Of a stretch of 64,000 nt of DNA, positions 44,147-53,061 are shown piece after piece (position 1 is the stretch's first letter; every line of letters begins with the position of its first letter). Under the pieces are notes generated by a model. It was not told where the DNA came from. It did no database searches and saw nothing but the letters and a program-made list of their open reading frames with translations. The position numbers and the translations under genes were made by a program. The stretch covers positions 18,239-82,238 of the forward strand of contig NZ_JABFRA010000100.1 in NCBI RefSeq assembly GCF_013141425.1. Reading direction: 5' to 3'. Source of the stretch: Methylotenera sp. Its GTDB lineage: Bacteria > Pseudomonadota > Gammaproteobacteria > Burkholderiales > Methylophilaceae.

Positions 44147-45643
44147 ATGACTCGCCAGATTTCGAAGCTTAGCCTATTTTTTGTATTCCTGATTTGGTTT
44201 GCCAATTCGGCCATTGCATCACAAGAACTGGCTTTTATTGATAGTCAAATCACCTCACACCCCAACCAAAGTGGCATTTACGTGCTAGATAAAGGTGAAG
44301 AGGCTTTGTTAGCACGCGCATGGTTGGTCGACAACGCGCAAAAAACTATCGAAGTGCAATATTTTATATGGAGCACCGATAATATTGGCATATTAGCCTC
44401 AGAAGCCTTATTGCGCGCAGCAGATAGAGGGGTGAAGGTGCGTGTGATTGTAGATGATCTATTAATCGATGCGCCCGATAAATCCTTACTTGCACTCGCA
44501 AAACACCCGAATATTGATATTCACATCTACAACCCGCAACATTCTGTCGGCACACCGTTTCATAAACGATTGTTGAATATTGCTGTGAATTTTCGCGGCG
44601 TCAATCAACGCATGCACGATAAAACCTTTATCGTCGATGGCAAACTAGCAATTACAGGCGGGCGAAATATGGCGGCAGAGTATTTTGACTACAACAATGC
44701 TTATAATTTTCGCGACCGCGATGCGCTTCTGCTTGGTGACGTTGCCAAGAGCATGCAAACGAGCTTTGAAAAATTTTGGTCTAGCCCGCTCAGTGCGCCT
44801 GTTGAAGAGCTTTACGATGGCTTAGGCTTAATGCAAAAGCACGTAAAAGTAAAGGACGATGAAATACAGAATATTTACCATGAACTGCATAACTACGCCA
44901 AAAACCCTGAAAATTTCTCTGCCGAAAACTTAAACGCAATTCAAAATATCCCAACAGCATTCATGCGCCTTGCAGAACAAATCACTTGGACAGATGTTGA
45001 ATTTATCAGCGACACGCCTGGCAAAAACAAGATGAAATATTTGCTGGGCGGCGGTGGCGCAAGTACCTTAAAATTAGCCCAGTTAGTTGAGAGCGCTAAC
45101 GAACAGATCGTCATACAATCGCCTTATTTGGTCATGTCAAACCAAGCCCAAAACCTATTTAAAAGCGCTATCAAACGTGGTGTAAAAGTGCGTATCAACA
45201 CCAACTCCCTCGCCTCTACTGACAATATCCAAGCTTTTAGTGGTTATCGAAATCAGCGTGATCAACTGATCAAAATGGGCATAGAAATATTTGAATATAA
45301 ACCTGATCCACAGATTAAACAGCAATTGGTGCGCCAAGCAGTTTTACAGAACATCAGGCCACCTGTATTTGCTATTCATGCCAAGACCATGGTTGTGGAT
45401 AATAAAAGCGTGTACATTGGTACGTTTAATTTCGATCCACGCTCGCAAAACCTCAACACAGAAGTCGGCGTTATTGTGCAAAATGAGAACTTGGCTAAGA
45501 ATGTTCAGCAAGCCATTGAAATTGACATGCGGCCCGAAAATAGCTGGAATGCCGCTACTGACAAACCAGATCAATATGCATCAGCCATGAAGCGCAAGCG
45601 TGTCGTGTTTTATCAACTAACGCCGATTAAGCCACTGCTGTAA
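44147..45643 (+). CDS. Phospholipase D family protein, cardiolipin synthase C-like
   Basis: A 498-residue enzyme with an N-terminal signal or anchor (about 5-24) and two PLD active-site motifs: MHDKTFIVDG (HKD box 1, about 156-165) and IHAKTMVVDN (HKD box 2, about 406-415). The layout fits ClsC, which makes cardiolipin from phosphatidylethanolamine and phosphatidylglycerol, but it has no accessory ClsC-partner (YmdB) gene nearby. Other phosphodiesterase or phosphatidyl-transfer roles are possible. It starts 9 bp after the FAD-dependent dehydrogenase. Confidence 0.85.
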   Translation: MTRQISKLSLFFVFLIWFANSAIASQELAFIDSQITSHPNQSGIYVLDKGEEALLARAWLVDNAQKTIEVQYFIWSTDNIGILASEALLRAADRGVKVRVIVDDLLIDAPDKSLLALAKHPNIDIHIYNPQHSVGTPFHKRLLNIAVNFRGVNQRMHDKTFIVDGKLAITGGRNMAAEYFDYNNAYNFRDRDALLLGDVAKSMQTSFEKFWSSPLSAPVEELYDGLGLMQKHVKVKDDEIQNIYHELHNYAKNPENFSAENLNAIQNIPTAFMRLAEQITWTDVEFISDTPGKNKMKYLLGGGGASTLKLAQLVESANEQIVIQSPYLVMSNQAQNLFKSAIKRGVKVRINTNSLASTDNIQAFSGYRNQRDQLIKMGIEIFEYKPDPQIKQQLVRQAVLQNIRPPVFAIHAKTMVVDNKSVYIGTFNFDPRSQNLNTEVGVIVQNENLAKNVQQAIEIDMRPENSWNAATDKPDQYASAMKRKRVVFYQLTPIKPLL

Positions 45644-45743
45644 TACAAATAAAGTCTTATGAAACTAATGCACAAGCAGCAAAGTCCTAGGCTTTAGACG
45701 CTATTCTTATTCAACATGTTTTCATTTTTCTAAAGGAATTATC

Positions 45744-45935
45744 ATGAAAGTAAATATTGGAGGCCTTGATCGGGCATTACGCATTGCCGTTGGAGTAGCT
45801 TTGATTGCTTGGGCAATATTTGGCGGACCTGTGTGGGCTTGGATTGGCGTAATACCTCTAGCCACAGGCTTAGTAGGCTTTTGCGGTGCCTATAGCATTT
45901 TTGGTATCAATACCTGCAAAATCAAGCAGCAATAA
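45744..45935 (+). CDS. DUF2892 small inner-membrane protein
   Basis: A 63-residue protein with two hydrophobic helices and the family pattern NIGGLDRALRIAVGVAL, then TGLVGFCGAYSIFGINTC. Related domains form the membrane part of some rhodanese proteins (YgaP). The Cys in the C-terminal part (GFCGAY, INTC) is conserved in the family. A ribosome-binding site (AAAGGAATT) precedes the ATG. It stands alone, ended by a strong terminator. Confidence 0.88.
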   Translation: MKVNIGGLDRALRIAVGVALIAWAIFGGPVWAWIGVIPLATGLVGFCGAYSIFGINTCKIKQQ

Positions 45936-45948
45936 ATTAAAATGCGTA

Positions 45949-45996
45949 CGATGGCGGCAATCAATTGCTGAGCTAATCTTGCCGCCATCGTTTTTT
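45949..45996 (+). terminator. Strong intrinsic terminator between DUF2892 and ahpF
   Basis: A perfect 12-bp stem (CGATGGCGGCAA / TTGCCGCCATCG) with an 18-base loop, followed by six T. It lies 13 bp after the DUF2892 stop and just before the end of the convergent ahpF, so it may also act on the minus strand, where the T-run is poorer. Confidence 0.85.
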
Positions 45997-45997
45997 A

Positions 45998-47581
45998 TTA
46001 TTGCCGAATCAAGTAATCAAACGCACCCAGTGACGCCTTTGCACCCTCACCCATGGCAATAATGATTTGTTTATAAGGGGTTGTGGTGACGTCACCCGCG
46101 GCAAATACACCTTGCAATGAAGTGGCATTATGATGATTCACTTCAACTTCACCAAATTTACTCAAATTGACCGTGCCTTTTAGCCAATCACTATTCGGCA
46201 ACAAGCCAATTTGTACAAATACCGCATCAAGTTCGAGATGCTTACTCTCGGCAGTCACGCGGTCTGTATAAGTCAAACCATTCATTTTCGTGCCATCTCC
46301 CGTTACTTCAGTCGTTTGTGCACTGGTAATAATGGTTACATTCGTCAAAGTACGTAGTTTTTTCTGCAATACTGCATCCGCCTTCAAAGTGGTATCAAAT
46401 TGCAAAAGTGTTACATGTGCAACAAAGTTGGCTAAATCAATCGCCGCCTCAACACCTGAGTTGCCACCTCCTACTACCGCCACTGGCTTGCCTTTAAACA
46501 GCGGGCCATCGCAATGCGGGCAATAGGCGACGCCTTTGCCACGGTATTCTTTTTCACCCGGTACATTCAACTCGCGCCAGCGTGCGCCCGTTGCCACAAT
46601 AACCGCTTTACTTCTAAGCGTTGCGCCACTTTCTAATTTTAACTCGATTAAATCGGTGTTTTTATTACCGTCTTTGCCTGGCTCAGACAAACTCACGGCA
46701 CGTTGCAAGTTCATAATATCGACATCGTAACTTTTTACGTGTTCTTCAAAGGCGGCTACTAATTTAGGGCCTTCGGTTTCTTGTACTGAAATAAAGTTTT
46801 CAATACCAAGCGTATCCATGACTTGACCGCCAAACCGTTCTGCGACAATACCTGTGCGAATGCCTTTACGCGCTGCGTATATGGCTGCTGAAGCACCCGC
46901 TGGCCCGCCGCCAACCACGAGTACATCATACGGCGCTTGTGCGTCTAGCTTTTTAGCCTCACGTGCAGAAGCGCCTGTATCAATTTTGAGCAGAATTTCA
47001 TCAAGCTCCATGCGGCCCGCACCAAACACCTCACCATTTAGATAGATGGTTGGCACCGACATAATTTCTCTGGCTTTAACTTCATCTTGGTAAAGTGCGC
47101 CGTCAATCATGACGTGGGTGATATTGGGATTAATCACCGCCATCATGTTCATGGCTTGCACCACGTCTGGACAGTTGTGGCAACTTAAGGAAATGTAGGT
47201 CTCAAAATTAAATGTGCCTTCAATCGCCGCAATTTGGGCAATTTTTTCAGCTTCTAACTTGATAGGATGGCCACCCGTATGGAGTAATGCCAATACCAAG
47301 GAAGTAAATTCATGGCCCATTGGAATGCCAGCAAAACGCACACCAACTGGTTGGTCAGCGTCTTTGTGCGATGCTGAACGCTTTACCGCAAAAGATGGCT
47401 TACGCGCATCTTCGCCATTTGTCAGTGTGATTTTGTCCGACATACTAGCAACTTCTTCTAATAACTCGCGCATTTCAATCGCGCCAGCACTTTCATTCAG
47501 TGATGCTACCAGTTCGATAGGTTCACGTAGCATGCCTAAATAGTTTTGTAATTGTGCTTTGATATTTGCTTCTAGTGCCAT
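45998..47581 (-). CDS. ahpF: Alkyl hydroperoxide reductase subunit F
   Basis: AhpF is an FAD/NADH-dependent disulfide reductase that recharges AhpC. The 527-residue protein has the tandem thioredoxin-like N-terminal domain with a redox CHNC (SCHNCPDVV), the FAD-binding [10 protein letters not shown], the second redox pair in CPHCDG, and the NADH motif [10 protein letters not shown]. The start at 47581 gives the usual N-terminus; an ORF to 47650 adds 23 atypical residues. ahpC lies 206 bp upstream on the same strand, separated by two hairpins. Confidence 0.96.
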   Translation of the reverse strand: MALEANIKAQLQNYLGMLREPIELVASLNESAGAIEMRELLEEVASMSDKITLTNGEDARKPSFAVKRSASHKDADQPVGVRFAGIPMGHEFTSLVLALLHTGGHPIKLEAEKIAQIAAIEGTFNFETYISLSCHNCPDVVQAMNMMAVINPNITHVMIDGALYQDEVKAREIMSVPTIYLNGEVFGAGRMELDEILLKIDTGASAREAKKLDAQAPYDVLVVGGGPAGASAAIYAARKGIRTGIVAERFGGQVMDTLGIENFISVQETEGPKLVAAFEEHVKSYDVDIMNLQRAVSLSEPGKDGNKNTDLIELKLESGATLRSKAVIVATGARWRELNVPGEKEYRGKGVAYCPHCDGPLFKGKPVAVVGGGNSGVEAAIDLANFVAHVTLLQFDTTLKADAVLQKKLRTLTNVTIITSAQTTEVTGDGTKMNGLTYTDRVTAESKHLELDAVFVQIGLLPNSDWLKGTVNLSKFGEVEVNHHNATSLQGVFAAGDVTTTPYKQIIIAMGEGAKASLGAFDYLIRQ

Positions 47582-47668
47582 GATTATTCTCTTTAAATTG
47601 TCTCTATCAGGGTGACTGACGCATGATTCATCATCAAACGTATAAATCATTTATGAAAATCACAAATA

Positions 47669-47697
47669 AAAAGCATTATCTTTTGAATAATGCTTTT
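47669..47697 (-). terminator. Hairpin with U-tract between ahpC and ahpF
   Basis: An 11-bp perfect inverted repeat (AAAAGCATTAT / ATAATGCTTTT) with a 7-base loop. On the minus strand it is followed by TTTTTATTT, so it can terminate or attenuate the ahpC transcript before ahpF. Confidence 0.6.
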
Positions 47698-47703
47698 GTA
47701 ATG

Positions 47704-47737
47704 GCTACACCTTTAAAGGGTGTTATAAAGGTGTAGC
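47704..47737 (-). other. Second hairpin between ahpC and ahpF
   Basis: An 11-bp perfect inverted repeat (GCTACACCTTT / AAAGGTGTAGC) with a 12-base loop, seven bases from the terminator-like hairpin. It lacks a T-run and may stabilise the 3' end of the ahpC mRNA. Confidence 0.55.
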
Positions 47738-47787
47738 GTCTTGCTAACTGCTAACAAATTTAACGAATGTTAATTCGCTATTTCTGC

Positions 47788-48351
47788 TTAGATCTTACCA
47801 ACGAGGTCTAGCGAAGGCGTTAATGTTTTTGCGCCTTCTTGCCATTTTGCTGGGCATACTTGGCCTGGGTTAGCTGCAGTGAATTGCGCTGCTTTTAATT
47901 TACGTAGTGTTTCTTTTACATCACGTGCGATTTCATTGCTATGAATTTCTAAAGTTTTAATCACACCTTCTGGATTAATCACAAAAGTGCCACGTAATGC
48001 TAGGCCTTCTTCTTCAATATGCACGTCAAACGCACGTGTTAATTGGTGTGTTGGGTCACCCACTAGCGGAAATTTTGCTTTACCTACTGCAGGTGAAGTT
48101 TCGTGCCAAACTTTGTGTGAGAAATGTGTATCGGTTGTAACGATATAAACTTCCGCATTCGCTTTTTGAAATTCTGCGTAGTGTTCAGCCGCATCTTCTA
48201 CTTCTGTAGGGCAATTAAACGTAAATGCAGCTGGCATAAATATCACTACCGCCCATTTACCTTTAATGCTGGTATCGCTGACTTCTACAAATTTGCCGTT
48301 ATGGAATGCTTGCGCTTTAAATGGTTGAACTTGTGTATTAATTAATGACAT
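47788..48351 (-). CDS. ahpC: Alkyl hydroperoxide reductase subunit C (2-Cys peroxiredoxin)
   Basis: AhpC reduces hydrogen peroxide and organic hydroperoxides in the cytoplasm. The 187-residue protein has the peroxidatic Cys in FTFNCPTE and the resolving Cys in GQVCPAKW, as in the AhpF-dependent AhpC subgroup. ahpF follows in the same direction after two hairpins. The upstream region contains a Fur/PerR-like AT-rich box. Confidence 0.97.
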   Translation of the reverse strand: MSLINTQVQPFKAQAFHNGKFVEVSDTSIKGKWAVVIFMPAAFTFNCPTEVEDAAEHYAEFQKANAEVYIVTTDTHFSHKVWHETSPAVGKAKFPLVGDPTHQLTRAFDVHIEEEGLALRGTFVINPEGVIKTLEIHSNEIARDVKETLRKLKAAQFTAANPGQVCPAKWQEGAKTLTPSLDLVGKI

Positions 48352-48484
48352 TGTGATTTCCTTATTTTGGGTTAATTAAAAGTTGGGTTAAAAAAACTGC
48401 AAAAACTGTTTTTGTTAAAACTAATTAACTTGTGGGAGAGATTATAGAGCGTTTAATTTACTTAATCTAATATATCGTTCTAAT

Positions 48485-48503
48485 GATAATGATAAATAAA
48501 ATT
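48485..48503. promoter_or_regulatory. Fur-like box upstream of ahpC
   Basis: This 19-bp site matches the classical Fur consensus at 14 of 19 positions, with the first 11 identical (GATAATGATAA). It lies about 135 bp upstream of the ahpC start, in the 161-bp gap beyond the end of soxZ. Iron or peroxide control of ahpC fits but is inferred from sequence only. Confidence 0.35.
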
Positions 48504-48512
48504 TATCAAACA

Positions 48513-48827
48513 CTAAGAAACAATAATTTGCTGCGTTGCCGTCTCACCTAAATTATCATGCCAAGTCACCGCAATAATATCGCCAACTTTTGCACCATAT
48601 AATCTAAAGGTAAGATACGGATTCTTTGAAATTCCGGTTCCCCACTGTGCTTCTAGCACGGGTTCACCATTTAATGTTGCCGTAAGTAATTGTACAAAAT
48701 GGGCTGGAATCAGCCGATCCCCATCATCCTTTCTGCGTCCCGTTTCCATCGGGTGACTCATCAATACTTTAACTTCGGTCACCGCGCCTTTAAGTTGGGC
48801 ACGCATTTTCATGTTATCGGAAGCCAT
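48513..48827 (-). CDS. soxZ: SoxZ, sulfur-carrier complex subunit
   Basis: A 104-residue immunoglobulin-fold protein of the SoxZ family, partner of SoxY in the thiosulfate oxidation carrier complex. Characteristic segments are VKVLMSHPMETGRRKDD, IPAHFVQLLT and ISKNPYLTFRL. It begins 8 bp after soxY. No soxA, soxX, soxB or soxCD lies in the window. Confidence 0.92.
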   Translation of the reverse strand: MASDNMKMRAQLKGAVTEVKVLMSHPMETGRRKDDGDRLIPAHFVQLLTATLNGEPVLEAQWGTGISKNPYLTFRLYGAKVGDIIAVTWHDNLGETATQQIIVS

Positions 48828-48835
48828 AAGAATCC

Positions 48836-49279
48836 TTAACCACAGCCGTTCTCTAACACAATGACATTTTTAGCATTGGTAAAATAGTTACTTCCCGCTT
48901 TTACAATAATTTTAACATCAGAAGTTTCCGCCATTTTGATGCGCGTTACCACAAAAGGCTCAGCGCCATGGCCAAACTTAAAATGTGCAATGAGTGGCGT
49001 TGGATTTTTTTCCACCAAAATAGAAATTGTCTCGGTGTTTACGATATTACTTTTAACCTCAATCTGCACAATGGCACCATTTTCAGCTTTATCTGGTGCA
49101 TTAATCAGAATGGCGTCACTGGCAATTTCTTCAATTATGCCTAGACTGCTGGTCGCTTCGTTCAGTTTTGTAGTTTCAAAAGCTGCTCGATTCCAAGCAG
49201 TTGCAACTGCATTAATCGGCATCCAGAACAAAGCCGCTGTTGCACCGAATAACAGCGTTAAAAAATTTCTACGTTGCAT
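48836..49279 (-). CDS. soxY: SoxY, sulfur-carrier protein with variant C-terminus
   Basis: A 147-residue SoxY with a Tat-type signal (RRNFL at residues 3-7, then a hydrophobic segment) for folded export to the periplasm. The thiol that carries sulfur is normally on a GGCGG swinging arm; here the protein ends ENGCG, keeping Cys146 but with Asn for one Gly and one Gly fewer at the end. soxZ follows immediately. It is downstream of bepA (30 bp) on the same strand. Confidence 0.88.
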   Translation of the reverse strand: MQRRNFLTLLFGATAALFWMPINAVATAWNRAAFETTKLNEATSSLGIIEEIASDAILINAPDKAENGAIVQIEVKSNIVNTETISILVEKNPTPLIAHFKFGHGAEPFVVTRIKMAETSDVKIIVKAGSNYFTNAKNVIVLENGCG

Positions 49280-49309
49280 ATTGCAAAATCCATCAACATG
49301 TAAGTTCCA

Positions 49310-50800
49310 TCAACTTTTTTTCACATCGCCTTGTAAACGTCTAAGTTCTTTTAAGCGCGCTTCTACGATTGATATTTGGTAAAAGTCACCGTCTTTTGCT
49401 TTTGTGGCCAACTCCATTTGCTCGATTGCACGCGCCAGGTCGTATTTCCTAAAATAAGCCTCGCCTTGCGCTTGATAACTAAGCAAAGCTTTACTCTGCA
49501 TAGTATAGGCCTTTGCCAGCACTTCATAAAAATAAGCATCACTTGGATACAAACTTTGCTTATCCTTAATCAGCTTAATTGCGTTATCCACTTGCTTAAC
49601 CGCCAAAAAATGGTCGGCATATCCATAAATTAAAGCACGATTATCTGGGTACAACTTCAAAGCCTCGGCATACTGCTTAGCAGCCAGTGCAGGATTATTT
49701 TTCGCCACCTGTACGCGTGCGCTTAAATTCTCAACCATGGCATGCTGTGGGGCATTTTTTTTCAACCAGATCAGCTCTTTTTCAGCTTGAGCGAGTGCAT
49801 TTTTTCGTAAATACGATACCGCCAAACCATAATGTTCAACCGCTTCATTTGTATAACGACGCTCGCGTATATTTTGCTCAAACACCGCGATATTGGTATC
49901 TACCGCGCCATTATTTGCAAACAGCTTAGCCCTTACATACTGAAACTCAACGCTATCTGGCACCTGTTTGTAGGCCATCTGGTCGACACGATTGGTGACA
50001 TCGGAAATACGCTCACTGGTGAGTGGGTGAGTGCGTAAAAATCCAGGTGCGCTGCCTTCGGAATAGCGCGAGCCGCGCTGCAAAGTTGTAAAAAAAGAGG
50101 GCATGCCACGCACATCAAAACCCGCAGTATTGAGTATTTGCAAGCCGACTCTATCTGCTTCACGTTCATGTTCTCGCGTGTAGTCCAACTGATTCTGCAC
50201 ACCGGCCGCAGAAGCTGTAGTCAGCGCCCCACTCGCCAACTGTGGGTTTGCCCGCGCCACTAATAAAGCCAGCGCTATACCCGCGATATTTTTAAACGTA
50301 TCGTATTTCTGTGAGGCCAACATACGTGCCAAATGACGCTGAGTAACATGGCCAATTTCATGGCCTAGCACACCCGCAAGTTCGGATTCATTATTCGCTG
50401 CCAAAAACAAGCCCGTGTGCACACCGATAACTCCGCCCGGCATGGCAAACGCATTAATGGAATTATCTTGCACCACAAAAAAATTGAATTTTTGATGCTT
50501 ATCTGAGCTGGCTGCGGCTAAGCGATTTCCAAGCGCGTTCAAATAATCAATCACCTCAACATCCTGCACCACCTCGTCGCTCACCGCGACATCCCGCATA
50601 ATTTGCTCGCCGATACGCTGCTCATCAAGTGGTGTAAACACAGTTTGCGAAACATCGCCCAAATCAGGCAAGTTCACATCAAGATTGGTTGCGCCCGTAT
50701 TGGAGCCAGAATAAGGTCCGCCAGATATACGTGGTTCTGGGGCAGCCTGTACAGAATTTATTGCCAGTGACAGGGCAATTACAATGGTTTTTAATTTCAT
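49310..50800 (-). CDS. bepA: BepA-like M48 metalloprotease with TPR repeats
   Basis: A periplasmic zinc protease (496 aa) that in E. coli promotes correct assembly of LptD and other outer-membrane proteins and degrades misfolded ones. Signal peptide (cleavage near VQAA, residue 20), M48 domain with HEIGH (147-151) and a downstream Glu in HEREADRVG, then TPR helices (about 290-480). It has divergent neighbour moaC 52 bp away and is followed by soxYZ. Confidence 0.92.
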   Translation of the reverse strand: MKLKTIVIALSLAINSVQAAPEPRISGGPYSGSNTGATNLDVNLPDLGDVSQTVFTPLDEQRIGEQIMRDVAVSDEVVQDVEVIDYLNALGNRLAAASSDKHQKFNFFVVQDNSINAFAMPGGVIGVHTGLFLAANNESELAGVLGHEIGHVTQRHLARMLASQKYDTFKNIAGIALALLVARANPQLASGALTTASAAGVQNQLDYTREHEREADRVGLQILNTAGFDVRGMPSFFTTLQRGSRYSEGSAPGFLRTHPLTSERISDVTNRVDQMAYKQVPDSVEFQYVRAKLFANNGAVDTNIAVFEQNIRERRYTNEAVEHYGLAVSYLRKNALAQAEKELIWLKKNAPQHAMVENLSARVQVAKNNPALAAKQYAEALKLYPDNRALIYGYADHFLAVKQVDNAIKLIKDKQSLYPSDAYFYEVLAKAYTMQSKALLSYQAQGEAYFRKYDLARAIEQMELATKAKDGDFYQISIVEARLKELRRLQGDVKKS

Positions 50801-50852
50801 TGTTATATGATAATGACTTTAGTCTTAAAGTTTCAGAAAATAAGGTAATTAA

Positions 50853-51344
50853 ATGAGCGAATCAACAGCAAAAAAACTCACGCACTTTGATGCCAGCGGC
50901 CAAGCGCACATGGTTGATGTGGGCAACAAAGCCCATACCAAGCGCATCGCGGTTGCCATTGGCACAATTAAAATGTTACCTGACACCTTGCAACTTATTA
51001 TAAATGGTAGTGCCAAAAAAGGCGACGTACTAGGTACTGCCCGTATTGCCGCGATTCAAGGCGCCAAGCGTACCGCTGATTTAATACCACTTTGCCATCC
51101 GATTAGCCTAACCAAAGTTTCCATCGAATTTGAGATAGACGATAAAATTTCCGCTGTCATCTGCACCGCCACTGCAGAAACTATTGGGCAAACTGGGGTT
51201 GAAATGGAAGCACTAACAGCTGTAAGTGTGGGCTTACTTACGATTTATGACATGTGCAAAGCAGTTGACCGTGGCATGGCAATAAGCGAAATTAAACTAC
51301 TAGAAAAGCACGGCGGAAAATCGGACGACTGGGTTGCCAAGTAA
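50853..51344 (+). CDS. moaC: Cyclic pyranopterin monophosphate synthase MoaC
   Basis: MoaC converts the radical-SAM product of MoaA into cPMP in molybdenum cofactor synthesis. The 163-residue protein has [19 protein letters not shown], the LIPLCHPI motif with the active-site His, [11 protein letters not shown] and the C-terminal DMCKAVD. No other moa gene is next to it. Confidence 0.96.
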   Translation: MSESTAKKLTHFDASGQAHMVDVGNKAHTKRIAVAIGTIKMLPDTLQLIINGSAKKGDVLGTARIAAIQGAKRTADLIPLCHPISLTKVSIEFEIDDKISAVICTATAETIGQTGVEMEALTAVSVGLLTIYDMCKAVDRGMAISEIKLLEKHGGKSDDWVAK

Positions 51345-51376
51345 AATAAACGCAAATAACGCTGAAAGGAAAATCG

Positions 51377-51730
51377 ATGGACGCTTCAATACAGTTACCC
51401 TTATTCACGCTACTCGGCACGCTAATTGGCGGCCTAATTACTTTCGCCGTGAATCGGCAACAATTCAAGCACCAACTTGCCAGCATCCGCCAGCAAAACA
51501 AAACTGAGTTTATGGCAGAAGAAACCGCCCGACACTTTTTAAGCCACAAAAGCTACACCGATAGGTCGTTTGACGTATTACAAAAACATCTGGGTGGCTT
51601 TGAAGACAACGAACTGCGTAAAATACTCGTGCGCGCTGGCGCGGTACGAGAATATCGCAGCGATGGCAGCGAATGGTGGTTTTTGTTATCACGTATGGAT
51701 GAGCGGATAGAGAAAATCAAAGATAGATAA
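51377..51730 (+). CDS. Small membrane-anchored hypothetical protein
   Basis: A 117-residue protein with one N-terminal membrane helix (about 8-24) and a cytoplasmic, highly charged helical remainder (HQLASIRQQNKTEFMAEE). The C-terminal half (FLSHKSYTDRSFDVLQKHLGG, ILVRAGAVREYRSDG, WWFLLSRMDERI) resembles a small winged-helix-like fold seen in uncharacterised proteins. It begins 32 bp after moaC. Function unknown. Confidence 0.7.
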   Translation: MDASIQLPLFTLLGTLIGGLITFAVNRQQFKHQLASIRQQNKTEFMAEETARHFLSHKSYTDRSFDVLQKHLGGFEDNELRKILVRAGAVREYRSDGSEWWFLLSRMDERIEKIKDR

Positions 51731-51749
51731 CTGGCTTACAAGTTACTTT

Positions 51750-52397
51750 TTACTGGTCATGCACCACAATTTCATTTACATATAAAATCTCGCAAGCGCC
51801 TTCGCCAGAATCTTCACGGCTTCTGGAAGTTGGCCATACCGCATTATCACCCGCTTTCGCGTCGACCAAAAAACCTCGTAAGGAAATGACTTGTCCGCGT
51901 TTAATGGATTTGGCCTGTTTTTCTATATTTCCATTCGCAGGAATCATGTGAATATTTGTTGCGGAAGATTCTAGCTCCTTACGCGGAATGGGGAACTCGT
52001 CTACATGCCAATATAAAAATCGATTATTTTGCCGAAACTGAATATATTTTAGTATAGCGGGGTCAGCCAACTTACCCCAGCCAACGGCTAAATCGACAGG
52101 GGCAATATCTGCACGTTCATCACCAAAATAGAGCCGCTTTGAAAGCACTCTGGCGTGCAGACTAAATTTATCTAGCAGTTTTAGCTGATAGCCATTTTTA
52201 TAAACATATTCAGATTTTTCTAGTGGAATTTGCTGGGGCGGGATTGCTATCGCTACAATATTTGACACAATTTCAGCCTCTGGCTCCTTGCCTGAAAGTT
52301 GCAGTTCATCCGATTGGGCACGCGAAACACCAGCGACATACAACCCAATGCCTGCGACCAAAAAAACTGCTAGCTGACGATATATTTCAGCAACCAT
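51750..52397 (-). CDS. Conserved hypothetical exported protein
   Basis: A 215-residue protein with an N-terminal hydrophobic signal or anchor (about 8-25, SRAQ) and a periplasmic part. Distinct segments are FSLHARVLSKRLYFGDERAD, DLAVGWGKLADPAILKYI, FPIPRKELESSATNIHMIPA and a terminal CEILYVNEIVV. I recall similar unannotated proteins in diverse proteobacteria but no assigned function. It lies 73 bp from the next secreted unknown on the same strand, with a 19-bp convergent gap to the hypothetical gene on its other side. Confidence 0.75.
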   Translation of the reverse strand: MVAEIYRQLAVFLVAGIGLYVAGVSRAQSDELQLSGKEPEAEIVSNIVAIAIPPQQIPLEKSEYVYKNGYQLKLLDKFSLHARVLSKRLYFGDERADIAPVDLAVGWGKLADPAILKYIQFRQNNRFLYWHVDEFPIPRKELESSATNIHMIPANGNIEKQAKSIKRGQVISLRGFLVDAKAGDNAVWPTSRSREDSGEGACEILYVNEIVVHDQ

Positions 52398-52470
52398 TAT
52401 TTTGTGCTCTAAATACTTTAAAACTTACATTAAGTGGCTTGCATTTAACTTCCACTAAACAGAAGTGTCG

Positions 52471-52890
52471 TTATTGAATCCTTTTAAGCGGGCCAATACA
52501 ACTGTCTGTAGTTTCCTTTTCGCACACCACATACAAATTTCCAGAGGGATGAAAGGCCAAGAAATTAATATACTCTTGTCCCGTACTGTCACTTACATCA
52601 TCAGAACAGTCAGTCCCACCTAGGTCCTTTTCAATTTTTAAGGTGACTTTGTAAAAGCCTTTTTCAGTTGGTTTTTCTGAGAGCCAATATTTTGCGTCAG
52701 AAACCTCAGTGCCACTCACAATATGACTTGAACCATCATGTGCAAAAATATAGGTTTCGCTGCAACCATTTTTCACATTTACCCATTCCCAAGTCCCCTC
52801 AAGTGGGTTGGTTTTTTCTGCTATCTTGTCTTCAGCGAATGCATAACCAGAAAAAGAAAACAGCGTTAAAAACAATAATTTTTTAAGCAT
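52471..52890 (-). CDS. Small secreted hypothetical protein
   Basis: A 139-residue protein with a signal peptide (cleavage after AFA, residue 19). The mature part has five Cys and aromatic/Gly strands (LEGTWEWVNVKNGCSETYIF, LYVVCEKETTDSC), a lipocalin-like or small barrel appearance. I recognise no family. Confidence 0.7.
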   Translation of the reverse strand: MLKKLLFLTLFSFSGYAFAEDKIAEKTNPLEGTWEWVNVKNGCSETYIFAHDGSSHIVSGTEVSDAKYWLSEKPTEKGFYKVTLKIEKDLGGTDCSDDVSDSTGQEYINFLAFHPSGNLYVVCEKETTDSCIGPLKRIQ

Positions 52891-53061
52891 CCTATTCTCC
52901 CAAAATCGATATATAAGGTAAATGTCACTACACGATGAATTGGCTTCTGTAAAATTTACAACTTAGCCCTACCTATTAGGTCGGACATTTCATGAAAGCA
53001 CTTAGTTTCAACAATTTTTTGAATATTTCTGATAACTCAAACTGAAAAATTATCAGTGAAA

